NCBI RefSeq assembly: GCF_003255815.1
Contig: NC_037669.1
Location: 133,949,951-134,013,950, forward strand
Origin: Theropithecus gelada
Taxonomy: Eukaryota; Chordata; Mammalia; Primates; Cercopithecidae
Length of the DNA stretch: 64,000 bases
Direction: 5' to 3'
The translations under genes and the position numbers were made by a program. Numbering within the stretch: position 1 is the first letter of the stretch; each line of letters begins with the position of its first letter. Below, piece after piece: positions 31,438-43,716 of this stretch. The notes below the pieces were generated by a model that did not search any database, had not been told where the DNA came from, and saw only the letters and a list, made by a program, of their open reading frames with translations.

Positions 31438-33104
31438 GCAGTTTCTGAATTGTTTATATGTGTAAGAGCTTCTCGTCATTTTTTAATGCTGGGGGACCTT
31501 CTGAGTGTTCAGTACCCTCAAAACTCAGGGCCAAGATATTTAGCCATACCCTCGAGTGTGCTGTTACTCAGCCATACAGATTGCTATATGCCATATAGCA
31601 GAAATGCCACAAATCTCTCATTATAAAATGAAGCCTCCTATAGAGGAAATCTGCAAAATTATGTATATTCTTTTATAAAAAGTGAGTTGGCAATGGAAAT
31701 CTTTGTCTTGTTTTATTCTCTTCTTATTCCTTCTTTGTCGTCTTCTTCTTATTATTATTTACCTTTTTTGGTACTTAATATAAAGAAAAGGACTGTTAGT
31801 TTCAAGTTCTGAAGTTGTTTGCTAATGTACTGACTGAAAGGGAACAGCCTGGGCAATTGAGCTTGTCTGTCAAGTTGGTCAAGGTGGAGAGTAATGTGGT
31901 CTGGGGTTCCCAGAGCCCATTGGACCTTTGACCTTTTCTGTTGAGACTATTGATCTAGGTTAATAGTCAGTACCAGTTATGCTGTTGGAAGGGTTGTGTG
32001 CCTGTATGTGATTCCTCAGTGAGTACAAATGAGGCTCTAACTAACTCAGAGGGTAATTGGTCCTTTTTGTAGTTTTCCAAGATCAGGGTGGGGAATTAGA
32101 ATAGATAGGCTTTGACAGGCAAGGTGAAGATTCATTTTTGGAATGTCTGCCATTGTATCCGCGACAAAACAATGGATATGCACACTGAGTTGATTACATC
32201 TTTCATACCATGAACTCTGTTCACCAGAGAGCTGCTCATAGAATCAAGTGGAATTAGGAATTGCTGGATAACATGATAACTCCTGAGATTAGTGGCACAG
32301 TGAGATAGGTTTAGCCTTGTCCCACTCCCCAATCCCATCCTCTAACCCCACACTACCCCAGCCATCCCATCATCCCATGCTTCTCTTCCTACCTAATTGG
32401 GTACAGAATGAGAAAAACAGTAAGTAGGTTTGTGGACTGAATATGCAAAAAGGCATGACTATGCTCTTTGTCTGAAAAGTGGTCCAACCAGAGAGGGAAG
32501 GAAAGTCTCCCAAATAGTGGCAATTCCTATGACCCTCTCCTTCTTAGCTCTCCACTCCTTAAAGGAGAAGTTTTCTTTTTCTACCCACCCCATGGGAAGC
32601 TCTCATGTTTTTGTCTTGAGGCACTTCCCACTTCTCCCAGATCATCCTTCTGTCCTCCTTCTCTCTCCCAAGTTACTCATTCTAGATGCCTAGCTGCACA
32701 TAACTCATTTGTTCATTTATGAAACAGATATTTATTAAATACCTACCAGGTGCTTAGACTCTTTTCTTCCTTCTACTTTAACCTGTAGGACTATCCTTTT
32801 CTGATTTCCCTTGAGGTCTGTCATTGTTGGAGGCAGTGGTGGTTGAAAGGCAGGGAAGGACATGGTTGGCATGGGATGGGGTTGGAAGGCAGAGGAAGTT
32901 GGAAGTATAGAAAGAATAAAGAAAATGAGACAATCAGGTAGGCTAAACTTTGGAGACTCCTACTCACCAGACCCTGTGATATCTAAATATTAAAAGCTGC
33001 AAAAGCTACATTAGTAAAGAATAATCCTCAGAATATTTGGAATGCTTCTGCCTTCTTCACAGAAGATACTAATTTCTCATGGCCGAGTACAACTTTTGAA
33101 ATAC
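31438..33104. other. Unique sequence with a short L2/MIR end
   Basis: 'catttatgaaacagatatttattaaatacctaccaggtgct' (about 32712-32755) looks like the end of an L2/MIR in reverse. No gene is seen in the open frames at 32430-32722. Confidence 0.5.
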
Positions 33105-33120
33105 AAAACTAAGTCATTTC

Positions 33121-33416
33121 TTTTTTTTTTTTTTGAGACGGAGTCTGGCTCTGTTGCCCAGGCTGGAGTGCAGTGGCCAGATCTCAGCTCACTGCAAGCC
33201 CCGCCTCCCGGGTTCACGCCATTCTCCTGCCTCAGCCTCCCGAGTAGCTGGGAGTACAGGCGCCCGCCACCTCGCCCGGCTAATTTTTTTTGTATTTTAG
33301 TAGAGACGGGGTTTCACCGTGTTAGCCAGGATGGTCTCGATCTCCTGAACTCATGATCCACCCGTCTCGGCCTCCCAAAGTGCTGGGATTACAGGCGTGA
33401 GCCACCGCGCCCGGCC
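33121..33416 (-). mobile_element. AluY (Old World monkey-type) with clear target-site duplication
   Basis: A full-length reverse-strand Alu from oligo-T to GCGCCCGGCC. AAAACTAAGTCATTTCT occurs immediately before (about 33104-33120) and after (about 33417-33433) and is the target-site duplication. It is young and little changed. Confidence 0.93.
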
Positions 33417-33433
33417 AAAACTAAGTCATTTCT

Positions 33434-33865
33434 TAAACATTCTTTTAAATCGAAGGAAAAAAGCCTAATTATAGTTAATTAAGTTCAAAGTATTCAACAA
33501 GCATTTGAGCATCTACCGTAAGCCTGGTGCTGACAGTCAATGGAAGCAAGAGGAAGATAAAAATGGTCAACGGAAGGTGGGCATCTTGGAAATGTCTGCA
33601 GAGCTTGGAAGAAAGAGGTGTGATTTTCACTGAGAGGTGGGCAGTACCTGACATGGGAGATCTCCTGAGTGTGCATTCAGGAAATGCACTGATTAAAACC
33701 TAACTTCCATTTTTGAAAGGCAAATAATACTCAGCAGTGCTTAGTTCTTCTTTTCTAAGTTATATCTTAGTATTCATAATTATATAATATATATTAGGAA
33801 AAATTCACCTTCTTTAATCTAGTCACAGCTTTTCTTCTTCTCTTCCTTCCTTCCTCCTTCTCCTT
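33434..33865. other. Unique sequence, short L2-like end
   Basis: 'ttcaacaagcatttgagcatctaccgtaagcctggtgct' (33492-33530) resembles an L2/MIR end in reverse. A TTCC/CTT-rich stretch lies at 33830-33870. Confidence 0.5.
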
Positions 33866-33869
33866 TTGT

Positions 33870-35088
33870 TTTCTTTTGCAGCTTATCTAAATCTTTTACT
33901 AATGCCCTTGAAACATCAAAGAGCCCTTAGGAATTGTACTAAATCTACTTGGCCTGTGCTCTATGAATGGAACAACAAAGCCTGGATGACAGCATATCTG
34001 TTTACAGCAAGGTTTTCTGAATATTTTAACTTCACTGTTGAGACCTACTGATCAGAAAAAATAGGTATCTTTCTAAAGATTACTGCTCATTGACAGTGCA
34101 CCTGGTCACCCAAGAGCTCTGAAGGAGACATACAAAATGATTAATGTTGTTTTCATGCCTACTAACACCACATTTATTCTGCAGTCCATGGATTAAGGAA
34201 TATTTTTTTGCTTTCAAGTATTAATATTTAAGAAATATATTTTGTAAGGCTATAGCTATGATAGATAATGATTCCTCTGATGGATCTGGTCAAAGTTAAT
34301 CCTTCTGGAAAGGATTTACCATTCTAGATGCCATTAAGTACATTCCTGATTCATGACAGGTCAAAATATCAATATTAACAGGAGTTTGGAAGAAGTTGAT
34401 TCTAACCTTCATGGATGACTGTGAGGGACTCAAGACTTTAGTGGAGGAAGTCACTGCAGATGTGCTGGAAATAGTAAGATAACTAGAATTAGAAGTGGAG
34501 CCTCAAGATATGACTCAATGTATGCAATGTCATAATCAGTTTGATGGATAAGGAGTTGTTTCTTATGGATGAGCAAAAGAAAGGGTTTCTTGAGATGGAA
34601 TCTATTCCTGGTGAAGATACTATGAACATTCTTGAAGTGACAATAAGGGATTTACAATGCTATCCTACAACATCATGTGCTACAGAGACTTTTTTTTGTG
34701 TGTGAATGGAAGGGTCAGCTTATGTGGCAAACTTCATTGTTGTCTTATTTTAAGATATTGCCACAGCCACCTCAACCTTCAGTAACCACCACCTTTATCA
34801 GTCAGCAGCCATCAACATACAGGCAAGACCCTTCATCAGCAAAATGATTATGATTCACTAAAGGCTCAGATGATCATTAGCATTTTTAGCAATAAAGTAT
34901 TTTTTGATTAAGGTGTGTATATTTTTGTTTTAGACATAATGCAATTGTACACTTAGATTACAGTATAGTGTAAACATAACTTTATATGCACTACGAAATA
35001 AAGCAATTCGTATGACTCATGTGTCATGATACTCACTTTATTGTGGTCATCTGGAACTGAACACACAATATCTTTAAGCTATGCCTGT
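33870..35088 (+). mobile_element. Tigger1 (pogo-like) DNA transposon remnant
   Basis: It is the 3' part of a Tigger1 element. Frame at 33866-34051 still reads transposase-like WNNKAWMTAYLF and EYFNFTVETY. Further on come 'gcacctggtcacccaagagctc', 'tcaatattaacaggagtttgg' and 'cttatggatgagcaaaag', and the end is the terminal repeat 'aatatctttaagctatgcctg'. Stops, frameshifts and an internal deletion near 34658 show that it is long dead. The 5' half is missing. Confidence 0.9.
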
Positions 35089-35510
35089 AGTAGGGATAGA
35101 TATATAATAGGTTATCATAAATGTTAGTGGAATGAATAAGACTGAAACAAATATGTCTAGTATTTTTTAAAGGTAATTTTAGTAGAGAGAAATCTTAGCT
35201 CTCTGCGGGTAGATTTAGTGTTGGAACTAGCCAAAGGCTGTTGGCCTTAAGTCTGATGAAGAAGCTAGGGAGTATAATTTTATTATTATTATTATTATTA
35301 CAAATGAAGTGTGGGACAAAAATTAAGCATGGCTGTTTTGTGATAAGACACATTTTCTTATATGGCTTATAAAGGTTTCTAAATTTTACTGGCACTTACT
35401 TGCTTAAGGCAATTTCAAAGATGAATTCCCCAGAAACATTTCAAACTGTGACAGTATTGCTGGACTGTGTTTGGTTTCTCAGGGTGACTACTTTGAAAGA
35501 CAAGGCTTAC

Positions 35511-35542
35511 TTGTATCTATAAGTTCTTGTATCTATAAGTTC
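35511..35542 (+). repeat. 16-bp tandem duplication
   Basis: TTGTATCTATAAGTTC occurs twice in direct, exact tandem. Confidence 0.9.
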
Positions 35543-37688
35543 TGGTATCCATGTTAAAAAAATAAGAATCATTATTTTATTGTGACATCTTATTTTCTGT
35601 AGTGAATTTACAAGCTACATTTCACTTTATTTCCTGGGCATTTAACTCTTCTCTCTAACACTATCATTTTCAATTCTCTCCTTTGTAAGCACTGTCTCCC
35701 AATGCAGCAGCATTTCAAAATTCTATTAAAATTGTTTATTTTAAAAAGCTATTCATAAGACCATTAACTAAGACCAGATTTAACACCAATTCCAGTGGCT
35801 GCTCTCTACCCCAAGTGGAAATATAGCCATTTGTTATGATCTTTTGTTTACTGATTTTCAAGCAGTTTTCAATCTGTGTGACACTGATCAGATCCAAGCC
35901 AATTTGGACTAATTTTTCAAGTCACTTTTCATGAGGCAATGCATCGAATGCTTTACCAAGTCCAAATGTGTAACATCTGCTCTCCTTTCCCTGATAATTT
36001 TACAGCTCTCTCAAGAAGTCAACCACTTTATCAACCATGGAATGTGTTTTATAAGCCTCCATTATTATTGTCCATGATTCTGTCACCTTTTAGAATTTCC
36101 CCTCTCCACTTTATTTGCCAAGTCTTGATAAAATATTTATTAGTTAGGCATCTGATACAATTATTCTTCTAGTGGTAACACTTTGTGACTCTAGGTTCAC
36201 TTGGATTAGATCTATATATAACCTTTTCAGTTATTATGATTTAAAAGATGTAAGCAATAAAATCTGTGTTAGTCATTTTTGTTCATATCCTGGGAGAGAT
36301 GTTATTCAGACTTGTTGATTGGTATATGTTTCGAGGTTTGAAGTGTTCACTTACCTGCTCTTTGTCATTAGCTGTTTTTTTTTTTTTCCTCTAGGTGCAT
36401 TTCACAGTTCCCTATCTGTACCATATGTTAAATGGATATTATGCTTGCAACAGCATGCCTACAGAACAGTAAAATGTCTGTACATGTACAGTAAGTTGAC
36501 TCAGGTAATCTTTGGATACAGCTTAAGCTTTTAATGCGTCTGTCATCTCATTGATATAGATGAACCGTGCTTAATAATATTTGCTTTTAAGGGTTTGAGG
36601 AGGTAATTTCTGTGCACAGAAACTGAGAAAAGTTATCTTCATAATTAATTTTTGAGGCAAATTCAAAAAGCTTCCATGAAAACGATGCACTTTTTTTTTT
36701 TTTAATGATTTAGGCCCTGCGGTCATTGTGTTTACTAATAGAGTTTAGTTAATTGAATAAATACGAAGATCTTACATTAAGTACCCTTGCATTGATTAAA
36801 TGTAGTGATATTTTATTAATTTTTACACATAAGTTACTCAATTAACAACCTAAGAATATAATTGACATATTTGGTAGAGTCATGTAAACTAAAACATTGG
36901 TTATGATTGATCAAGGATTACCTGAGTATTAATTACCTGACAGCTAGAACACTACTTTTGACATTCTTAAATTTCCCTTGGTTAATCTTATATATATTAT
37001 AGATTAGTCAGTTTCTCCCTCTTTATATAAAATATTTAGCTTTTGATGTGTTTTGACGTATGGTAAACTTCAATAAGAAGGCAGACATTTTCAGTTTTAA
37101 GAAATGTAAATATATCATTCTGTAAGAAATTCCAAAATGTTGGCTATGGGACAATGGAAACCACATGTAGTTTTTCTGCAACTCTCACTATACAAGTAAC
37201 TGCTTTCAACACATCTTTTCTGTCTCCAGTTTTAATACTAACTGCTTGATTAAATGTCAAATGGAGCAAAGGTCATTTATGTCAGGTGTCACTAATACGC
37301 ATATTGTTTCCAAAGGATGAAAAACATTTAATTTTGAGTATTTACCACTCTTCTGTGGCTCAGTGGTAATATGTAGTATTCCCAATGCTGCCTATTTATA
37401 ATCTGAAATTTTAGAGTTGGAGATTCATTAGCTGAATAAAAGCTATGATGTTTTGTTTTTAATAGATAAAAGACAACTTTACATTCTTTCTGTTAGATTC
37501 ACAATTTAGAATATAGATTTTAGAAATATGTTCAAAGCAGTGCTTCTTCTAAAATCAAGATTAGTTTTTTTTTTTCTGTTATCGATGTTATGTTTATCAA
37601 TATTGTAAATGTTCTGTCCATTAAATTATAACTACTCACGAATTACAATGGCACTTCTATTTCTATATATAAAAGAAACTACCAACAT

Positions 37689-37721
37689 TTTAAATGTGAA
37701 TGGAAGAAATTCACATTTAAA
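37689..37721. repeat. Perfect inverted repeat (13-bp arms, 7-nt loop)
   Basis: TTTAAATGTGAAT and ATTCACATTTAAA are perfect reverse complements separated by GGAAGAA. It lies in unique sequence; function unknown. Confidence 0.9.
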
Positions 37722-39427
37722 TGGCATATGTATTTTTAAGCTTAAATTTTAATTTCACTTAAAAGGTAAGTCTGAATCTAGAAAACTGTTCCTAAAGATA
37801 AATGATTCAAACTTAGTAGAATATACCTTATAAATGAAAGTATGTGCCTTTGGAATCAATGATTCTAAGTCAAGAAATGGTATTCTGTCAAAGGTGAAAC
37901 AGAGATACTCACAGAGTAAACATGTTTAGGTTTTGCTTGCTTTGTATAAATATTTAAAATGATGCCTCAATATATATTAAATGAAGAAGAGTGCATTATT
38001 CTTTTTGCATGAGGAAAATCAGAAGTCTGCAGTTTTCTTTTTATAAAAATATGGCAATTATTTTTCTCAACATGCCAATCATACACATGAAAGTTTTTTT
38101 AAAAGGTCAACATTCTCTGTAGTTCCAAGTTTCTCAATTTATATCAATACGTTTTGGTTGCTATGTTGTCATTTACAGATATTCATATGTGTTGTTTAAA
38201 ATTTTCTTTCTGCTAAATTCATGAATCATTCTCATAAACATGAAAATATTAAAACAATATATTCCCTTGAAACATATGACTTTTGTCTTTCTGAGACTAA
38301 TTTTTTCATTAATTATGAGGTAAAGTACATTAAAAGATGTATTGTATAAACATTGTGAATGGATGTGGTCAAATGGGAAGGCTGACCATGGGGTAAGAGC
38401 TTTCAGGTTTTTAAGTAAAAAATAAGTGAAAATTGGTGTCACAAAAAATTTGCATCTTTATAATAAAAAAGGACAATATCAACATAAAATGATATCTAAT
38501 TTCATGCATTTTTAAAATATTGGAGGATGCTTTCTAAACCCTGGATGAGCAAGAACTCTGTTCTAATGACTTCATCAGGCAAATTCATCCACTGCTGGAT
38601 TATTCTTCACCAGAATGTTTTTCTAGCATCCAGACAAATGATATCCTCTATTTGATATTAGCTGATTGCGGTTTATTTTAATATCCTCATGCAATCTGAG
38701 AGATTTGTTTACTTTTGTTTTTATTGCTTTTATTTATCTATGGTGGTGGCAGGAGGTAGGGTTGGGGTGGGACCATAGTGTGAAACGGGGATGGCATTTT
38801 TGTGCTTTGACCAGAGTAATTTGGAACTTTTTGCCTTCATGCTTTTCAAAGTATAAGTTTTGTCAAAATGCCAGCTCCAATCACAACACTGAAGAAAGCA
38901 GCTTGTAAGTTATTAAAATTTTATTTTTACTAGATGTTTTGTAAGCTGTATGTTGCTACAAAAGGTTAGGTGATGTCTGTATGTTAGAAGACCCAAGATG
39001 TTGATCAAATCTAAGAAAAACATTTTCAAATAGAATATGCAAAACAAAAATGACAGTAAATTTTAGGCTACCTTGTACCCTTTTAAAATGGACTCACATT
39101 ATGTGGTTATTGTTTACAGATTGTCATACTAATCTTCATGTAATTGATTTTTTAATGTATTGTTTTTACATATTGCAAAATTCCTAATTATTTGGTTTTA
39201 AGCTGGTAACTTTGAGAATAATTATTCTTTCTGTTCTAGGTAAAGACAGTATCTGAACTGAACTGGTTGAAATAAAGGGAAACAAAATTTCAGTTCTTTT
39301 CCTATAGTTTCCATTTCTTTTATTATAATTATATTAAATTTTTAAAAAAATTTTAAAGTTTTCTTACAATTTAAGACTACGAAAAAGGAACACAATTCTT
39401 TCATAGATTTGAAAAACAATCTAATCA

Positions 39428-39712
39428 GGCTGGATGCGGTGGCTCACACCTGTAATCCCAGCACTTTAGGAGGCTGAGGCTGGCGGATCAGGAGGTCAAG
39501 AGATCAAGACCATCCTGGTGAACATGGTGAAATCCTGTCTCTACGAAAAATACAAAAATTAGCTTGGTGTGGTGGCACACGCCTGTAGTCCCAGCTACTT
39601 GGGAGACTGAGGCATGAGAATTGCTTGAACCTGGGAGGCAGAGGTTGAAGTGAGCCGAGATCGCAGTACTGCACTACAGCCTGGGTGACAGAGCGAGACT
39701 CCCTCTCAAAAA
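39428..39712 (+). mobile_element. AluS whose tail became a microsatellite
   Basis: Full-length Alu. Instead of a plain A tail it continues into (CCA)n(CA)n to about 39757. CAATCTAATCA flanks the whole unit on both sides (about 39417-39427 and 39763-39773), so the microsatellite belongs to the insertion. Confidence 0.9.
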
Positions 39713-39757
39713 CAGCACCACCACCACCACCACCAACACACACACACACACACACAG
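39713..39757. repeat. (CCA)n / (CA)n microsatellite in the Alu tail
   Basis: AACAGCACCACCACC... then ACACACACAC... lies inside the target-site duplication of the preceding Alu. Confidence 0.92.
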
Positions 39758-39807
39758 AAAACAATCTAATCAACATTCAGATTAAAAATTTAAAAAATAT
39801 TGAAATT

Positions 39808-40102
39808 GGCCAGGCACGGTGGTTCATGCCTGTAATCCTAGCACTTTGGGAGGCCGAGGCGGGCGGATCACCTTAGGTCAGGAGTTCGAGACCAGCCTGG
39901 CAAAACCCTGTCTCTACTAAAAATACAAAAATTAGCTGGGCATGGTGGCTCATGCCTATAATCCCAGCTATGTGGGAGGCTGAGGCAGGAGAATCACTTG
40001 AGCCCAGGAGGCAGAGGTTGCAGTGAGCCGAGATAGTTTGCAGTGAGCCTGTGCTACAGAGTGAGACTCCGTCTCAAAAAAAAAATAAAAATAAATAAAT
40101 AA
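39808..40102 (+). mobile_element. AluS
   Basis: Alu with a shortened right end ('gagccgagatagtttgcagtgagcctgtgctacagagtg' shows a small internal rearrangement). Its A-rich tail turns into AAAT and then TATA/CACA repeats (40085-40130). Confidence 0.88.
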
Positions 40103-41149
40103 GTATATATATACACACACACATAATATATATAAATTAAATTAGTTTTCCTAAGTTATTTTATAGATATTATTTGTATTTAAATGCACCTAAGATAACT
40201 AGGCTTAAGGGTTATTTTAAAAGTACTTTTTTTTAAATGTATAGTTCATAATAATATACTTTTTTAATTGTAAAGTTATAAGGATCTCTCTAGTCAGCAA
40301 TGTTAACCCTATTTCCAATTACATTTCATTCACTAAATCATCAACATTCAAAATATATGCAATGATACAGGGTGTTTTATATGTGCATGTATCTATATAG
40401 GTGCATATCAAGCATAAAAAAAAGGTGAAATTCAAATCAATCGAAGGTAGATAGTTCAGTTATTGACCCTGCTCCTCACTACGTCTTGCTCAGACATTTA
40501 CCAGCAGAATTAGTAAGGTTCCCAAAACAAAGTGCAGAGCAGGCTCAATTATTAATCTGCCAAAATAGGGAATGCCACAGAATTGTAGTTTTATGTAGAG
40601 ACAGGTGGGCTTTCGGTCATTTTGGAAGATTCTGCAGCTTGGTGGGAATGACCCCACCTCGAGCTCAGACTGCTGTCTGGTGTTTTAACCAAATCACTTT
40701 GCTCTTATTCTTGTCTTGAAACTTAAGCTTGGAATATTCATGTATTCACAAGCGTGCGGTGAGACATAACTAACGGTACTGTGCATGGCATATCTGAAGC
40801 ACTCTCACTTCTAGAGGTAGTGCTATGTGCCATCCTTTTCTGAAGTGTTCTGAATACCAGCTATTTAGATTTTGGTGACCACTTATAAAAGTCCTGAAAG
40901 GAGGGGACATTGCTTAGGTTTCTCTGAAACCCAGTCTCCACTTTTCTCTTTTTCTTTCTCTTCCTTTCTTTCCCTTTCCCTCCCTCCCTTCTCCTCATCC
41001 TCCCTTCATTTTTACTCCCTCATATATTTTATTCATAGGTATTTTAAAAGAATTTTTATTTTGGTGGCATAATTTTTGGATAAAATAATAGGTGAAGAGT
41101 ACCAACATTTTCTCCTTCTCCTCCTCCTTCTCATTTTTGTTCTTTTTCT
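40103..41149. other. Unique sequence with pyrimidine-rich patches
   Basis: A TTTC/CCTT-rich stretch lies at 40940-41010. No gene is recognised in the open frame at 40486-40719. Confidence 0.5.
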
Positions 41150-41450
41150 TCTTTTTTCTGAAACAGAATCTTGCTCTGTCACCCCAGCTAGAATGCAGCA
41201 AGTGGCACAATCATGGCTCACTGCAATCTCGACCTCCCAGGTTCAAAAAATATTTCTGCCTTAGTCTCCTGAGTAGCCAGGACTACAGGCATGCACCACC
41301 ACACTCAGCTAATTTTTGAAAAGAGTTTTTTGTAGAGATGGAGGCTCACTGTGTTGCCCAGGCTGGTCTCAAACTCCTGGCCTCAAGTAATCCTGCCGCC
41401 TTGGCCTCCGTAAGTGCTGGAATTATAGGTGTGAGCCGCCACAACTGGCC
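41150..41450 (-). mobile_element. Old Alu (AluJ-like), reverse strand
   Basis: Diverged Alu in reverse, from 'tctgaaacagaatcttgctctgtcacc' to 'gtgagccgccacaactggcc'. A TCC-rich tract precedes it at 41110-41155. Confidence 0.85.
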
Positions 41451-41689
41451 CAGTGTTCTTCTTCTTTTTTTTTTTTTTTAATTTTCAATAAGATTGAAAA
41501 TTAAAGATTTCAAAGTAAAGATTATTTTTAATTTTCAATAAGACTCCAATCTAAAAGTGTACAGCATGACTTTATTCAGAATATTTAAATGTAAGAACTG
41601 GAAGGAATCTTAGCAGTCTTCTAGTCCAATATCTTCCATTTTCCAAGAAATGAAGCTTGTCCAGGCAGATTTTCCTAAATCAAGAGAAG

Positions 41690-43115
41690 CTGAGTGTGTT
41701 CAAGAATTATTTTTGTTTCCAATAATAATAATTTTTTTATTATAAAAGCAATACATGTTCATTGTAAAAATGTTGGAAAGTACTGATTTTTAAAACTCCC
41801 CAGTTATAATCTTATAATCTGGAGAAACCACTTTTAACATTTTAATATATATTTCTTGTCTCTTTTTTCTGTACCTATATGCATGCATTTTTATGATATT
41901 GGAACCATGTAGTTTTTACTGTTTTTCAATGCAGTTAGTAGTTTTCTAAAGATGAAATAGGGGCATTGTAAAATATTCCAACAGTACAGAAAAGTAAAAA
42001 GAAGAAAGTAAAACTATCACTTTAATTCTCACTGTCCAGAAATAATCACTGGCCAAAATATTAAGACAGTCATGAGGTATACTAAAAAATGACTAGTGAA
42101 CAATATTAATAATATACTTCCAGATATCCATCAATGTATATATACTCATAAAGATTTACATATATTGATGTTTGGTAATATGCTTTTTTACTCAATAACA
42201 TCATGTAGATTAACTTCTATGTCAATAAAGAGGTCTATGTTACAATTGTGCTGACTATATAATATTTTATTATACAGATATATCTTGATCTATTAAAAAT
42301 TTGTATTCTTAATCATTATATTATTACCAATTTTTCTCCTATATTCAGTGCCATAGTAAGCTTTTTATAGCTACCTTTTTGTTTATATCCTTGATTAGTT
42401 TCTTATTTCAGATCCCTGGAAGTAGTGTTGCTGGGTGAAAAGCTGCATGTGTTTACACTTCTACCAGCTATGCATAAGAGTCTATTTCCCTATAAATCTT
42501 ACCAATATTTGAATGTTATAATGTAATATATGCACCATTACTTTTTTATTTTGTATTTACTTTCTAGCAAGAACAAACACTTCCCAACTATGTATTGACC
42601 ATTTATTATTTTTCTGTTGTGAATTGCCTGTTAGTGTCATTGCTGATCTTAAAATTCAGATATTCATTAGTACATATTAAATGTATTAATACCTTTCTGT
42701 CCTATATGTGGCATCTTCTTTAGTAATTTGCATTTTACTTTTAAGTTTTGTACACATTTAGCACACATTGTTTTGTACACATTCTTTTTGTGTGAACAGA
42801 GTTTTGAAGTTGTAAGTGGCCAATTATATCAATATTTTACTTTATAATTATTGTTTTAAAAATCATGCTTAGAAAATCCTTTCTTACAGAAATACCATGT
42901 ATTCATTTATATTTTCCCCTAGTGCTTTTCTCATTTATTTAATATATCTAGATTTTATTTTCATGTAAAAAGTGAGATAAAATTTAACTTAGTTTTATCA
43001 GCAACTCTTACTATATTGACTTGTCATATATACCTTTGTCATACACTAAACTTTTTATTTTTGTTTTTGTGTAGTTAAATTTGTCATTTCTTTCTTTGTG
43101 TATGTGTGTGTGTGT
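41690..43115 (-). mobile_element. Old L1M, reverse strand, part 1
   Basis: Diverged 3' region of a mammalian-age L1 in reverse: 'tcagatccctggaagtagtgttgctgggtgaaaag', 'cacttctaccagctatgcataagagtct', 'tgttgtgaattgcctgttag'. It is interrupted by the Alu at 43116 and resumes at 43435. Confidence 0.7.
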
Positions 43116-43434
43116 TTTTTGTTTTGTTTTGTTTTGTTTGAAATGGAGTCTCACTCTGTTGCTCAGGCTGGACTGCAGGGTCATGATCTCAGCTCACTAC
43201 AACCTCTGCCCCAGGATTCAAGTGATTCTCATACCTCTGCCTCCTGAATAGCTGGGATTACAGGTGTGCACCACCATACCCGGCTAATTTTTGTATTTTT
43301 GTATTTTTTTTTTAAGTAGAGACAGAATTTCACCATGTTGGCCAGGCTGATCTCGAAATCCTGACCTCAAGTGATCCACCCACATCAGCCTCTCAAACTG
43401 CTGGAATTACAGGTGTGAGCCACCATGCCTGGCC
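43116..43434 (-). mobile_element. AluS nested in the L1M
   Basis: Reverse-strand Alu with a GTTTT-repeat tail, from 'gaaatggagtctcactctg' to 'gtgagccaccatgcctggcc'. Confidence 0.9.
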
Positions 43435-43709
43435 AAATGGTTTTTATCATTAGTGCTATAGATTATAAAGGCTTTCTACCCCAAGAGTATATGTATGAGA
43501 CTACACACATACACACACACACACACACACACATATGCACACACACACATCTATATATTTTTATGGTATATTTATGGTTCCATTTTTAATATTGAAATCA
43601 TTAGTTAATCTAAAAATAATTTTGATGTATTATGTGAAATAAAGATCTAACACAATTTTTCCCTGAATGTTGTTACACCAATATGATTTATCAAATAATT
43701 AATATTTTG
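43435..43709 (-). mobile_element. Old L1M, reverse strand, part 2
   Basis: Continues the L1M after the Alu ('gtgaaataaagatctaacacaatttttccctgaatgttg' ... 'accaatatgatttatcaaataatt'). A (CA)n microsatellite lies at 43502-43550. Confidence 0.65.
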
Positions 43710-43716
43710 CCACTAA

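Larger units (their letters stand above)
35089..39427. other. Long transposon-free unique stretch (candidate regulatory DNA)
   Basis: In 4.3 kb of AT-rich sequence I recognise no Alu, L1 or LTR, only an (ATT)n run at 35279-35300, a small tandem repeat at 35511-35542 and a hairpin at 37689-37721. In a region otherwise full of repeats this may indicate constrained, non-coding DNA. There is no recognisable protein-coding exon. Confidence 0.5.

Noticed and set aside
34660..35030. AATAAAG motifs (34890, 34996) as gene polyadenylation signals
   Set aside because: They are internal to the Tigger1 remnant and match its consensus.
39713..43550. Regular repeats that could suggest CRISPR or satellite arrays
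   Set aside because: They are dinucleotide/trinucleotide microsatellites in primate DNA; no spaced repeat-spacer structure.
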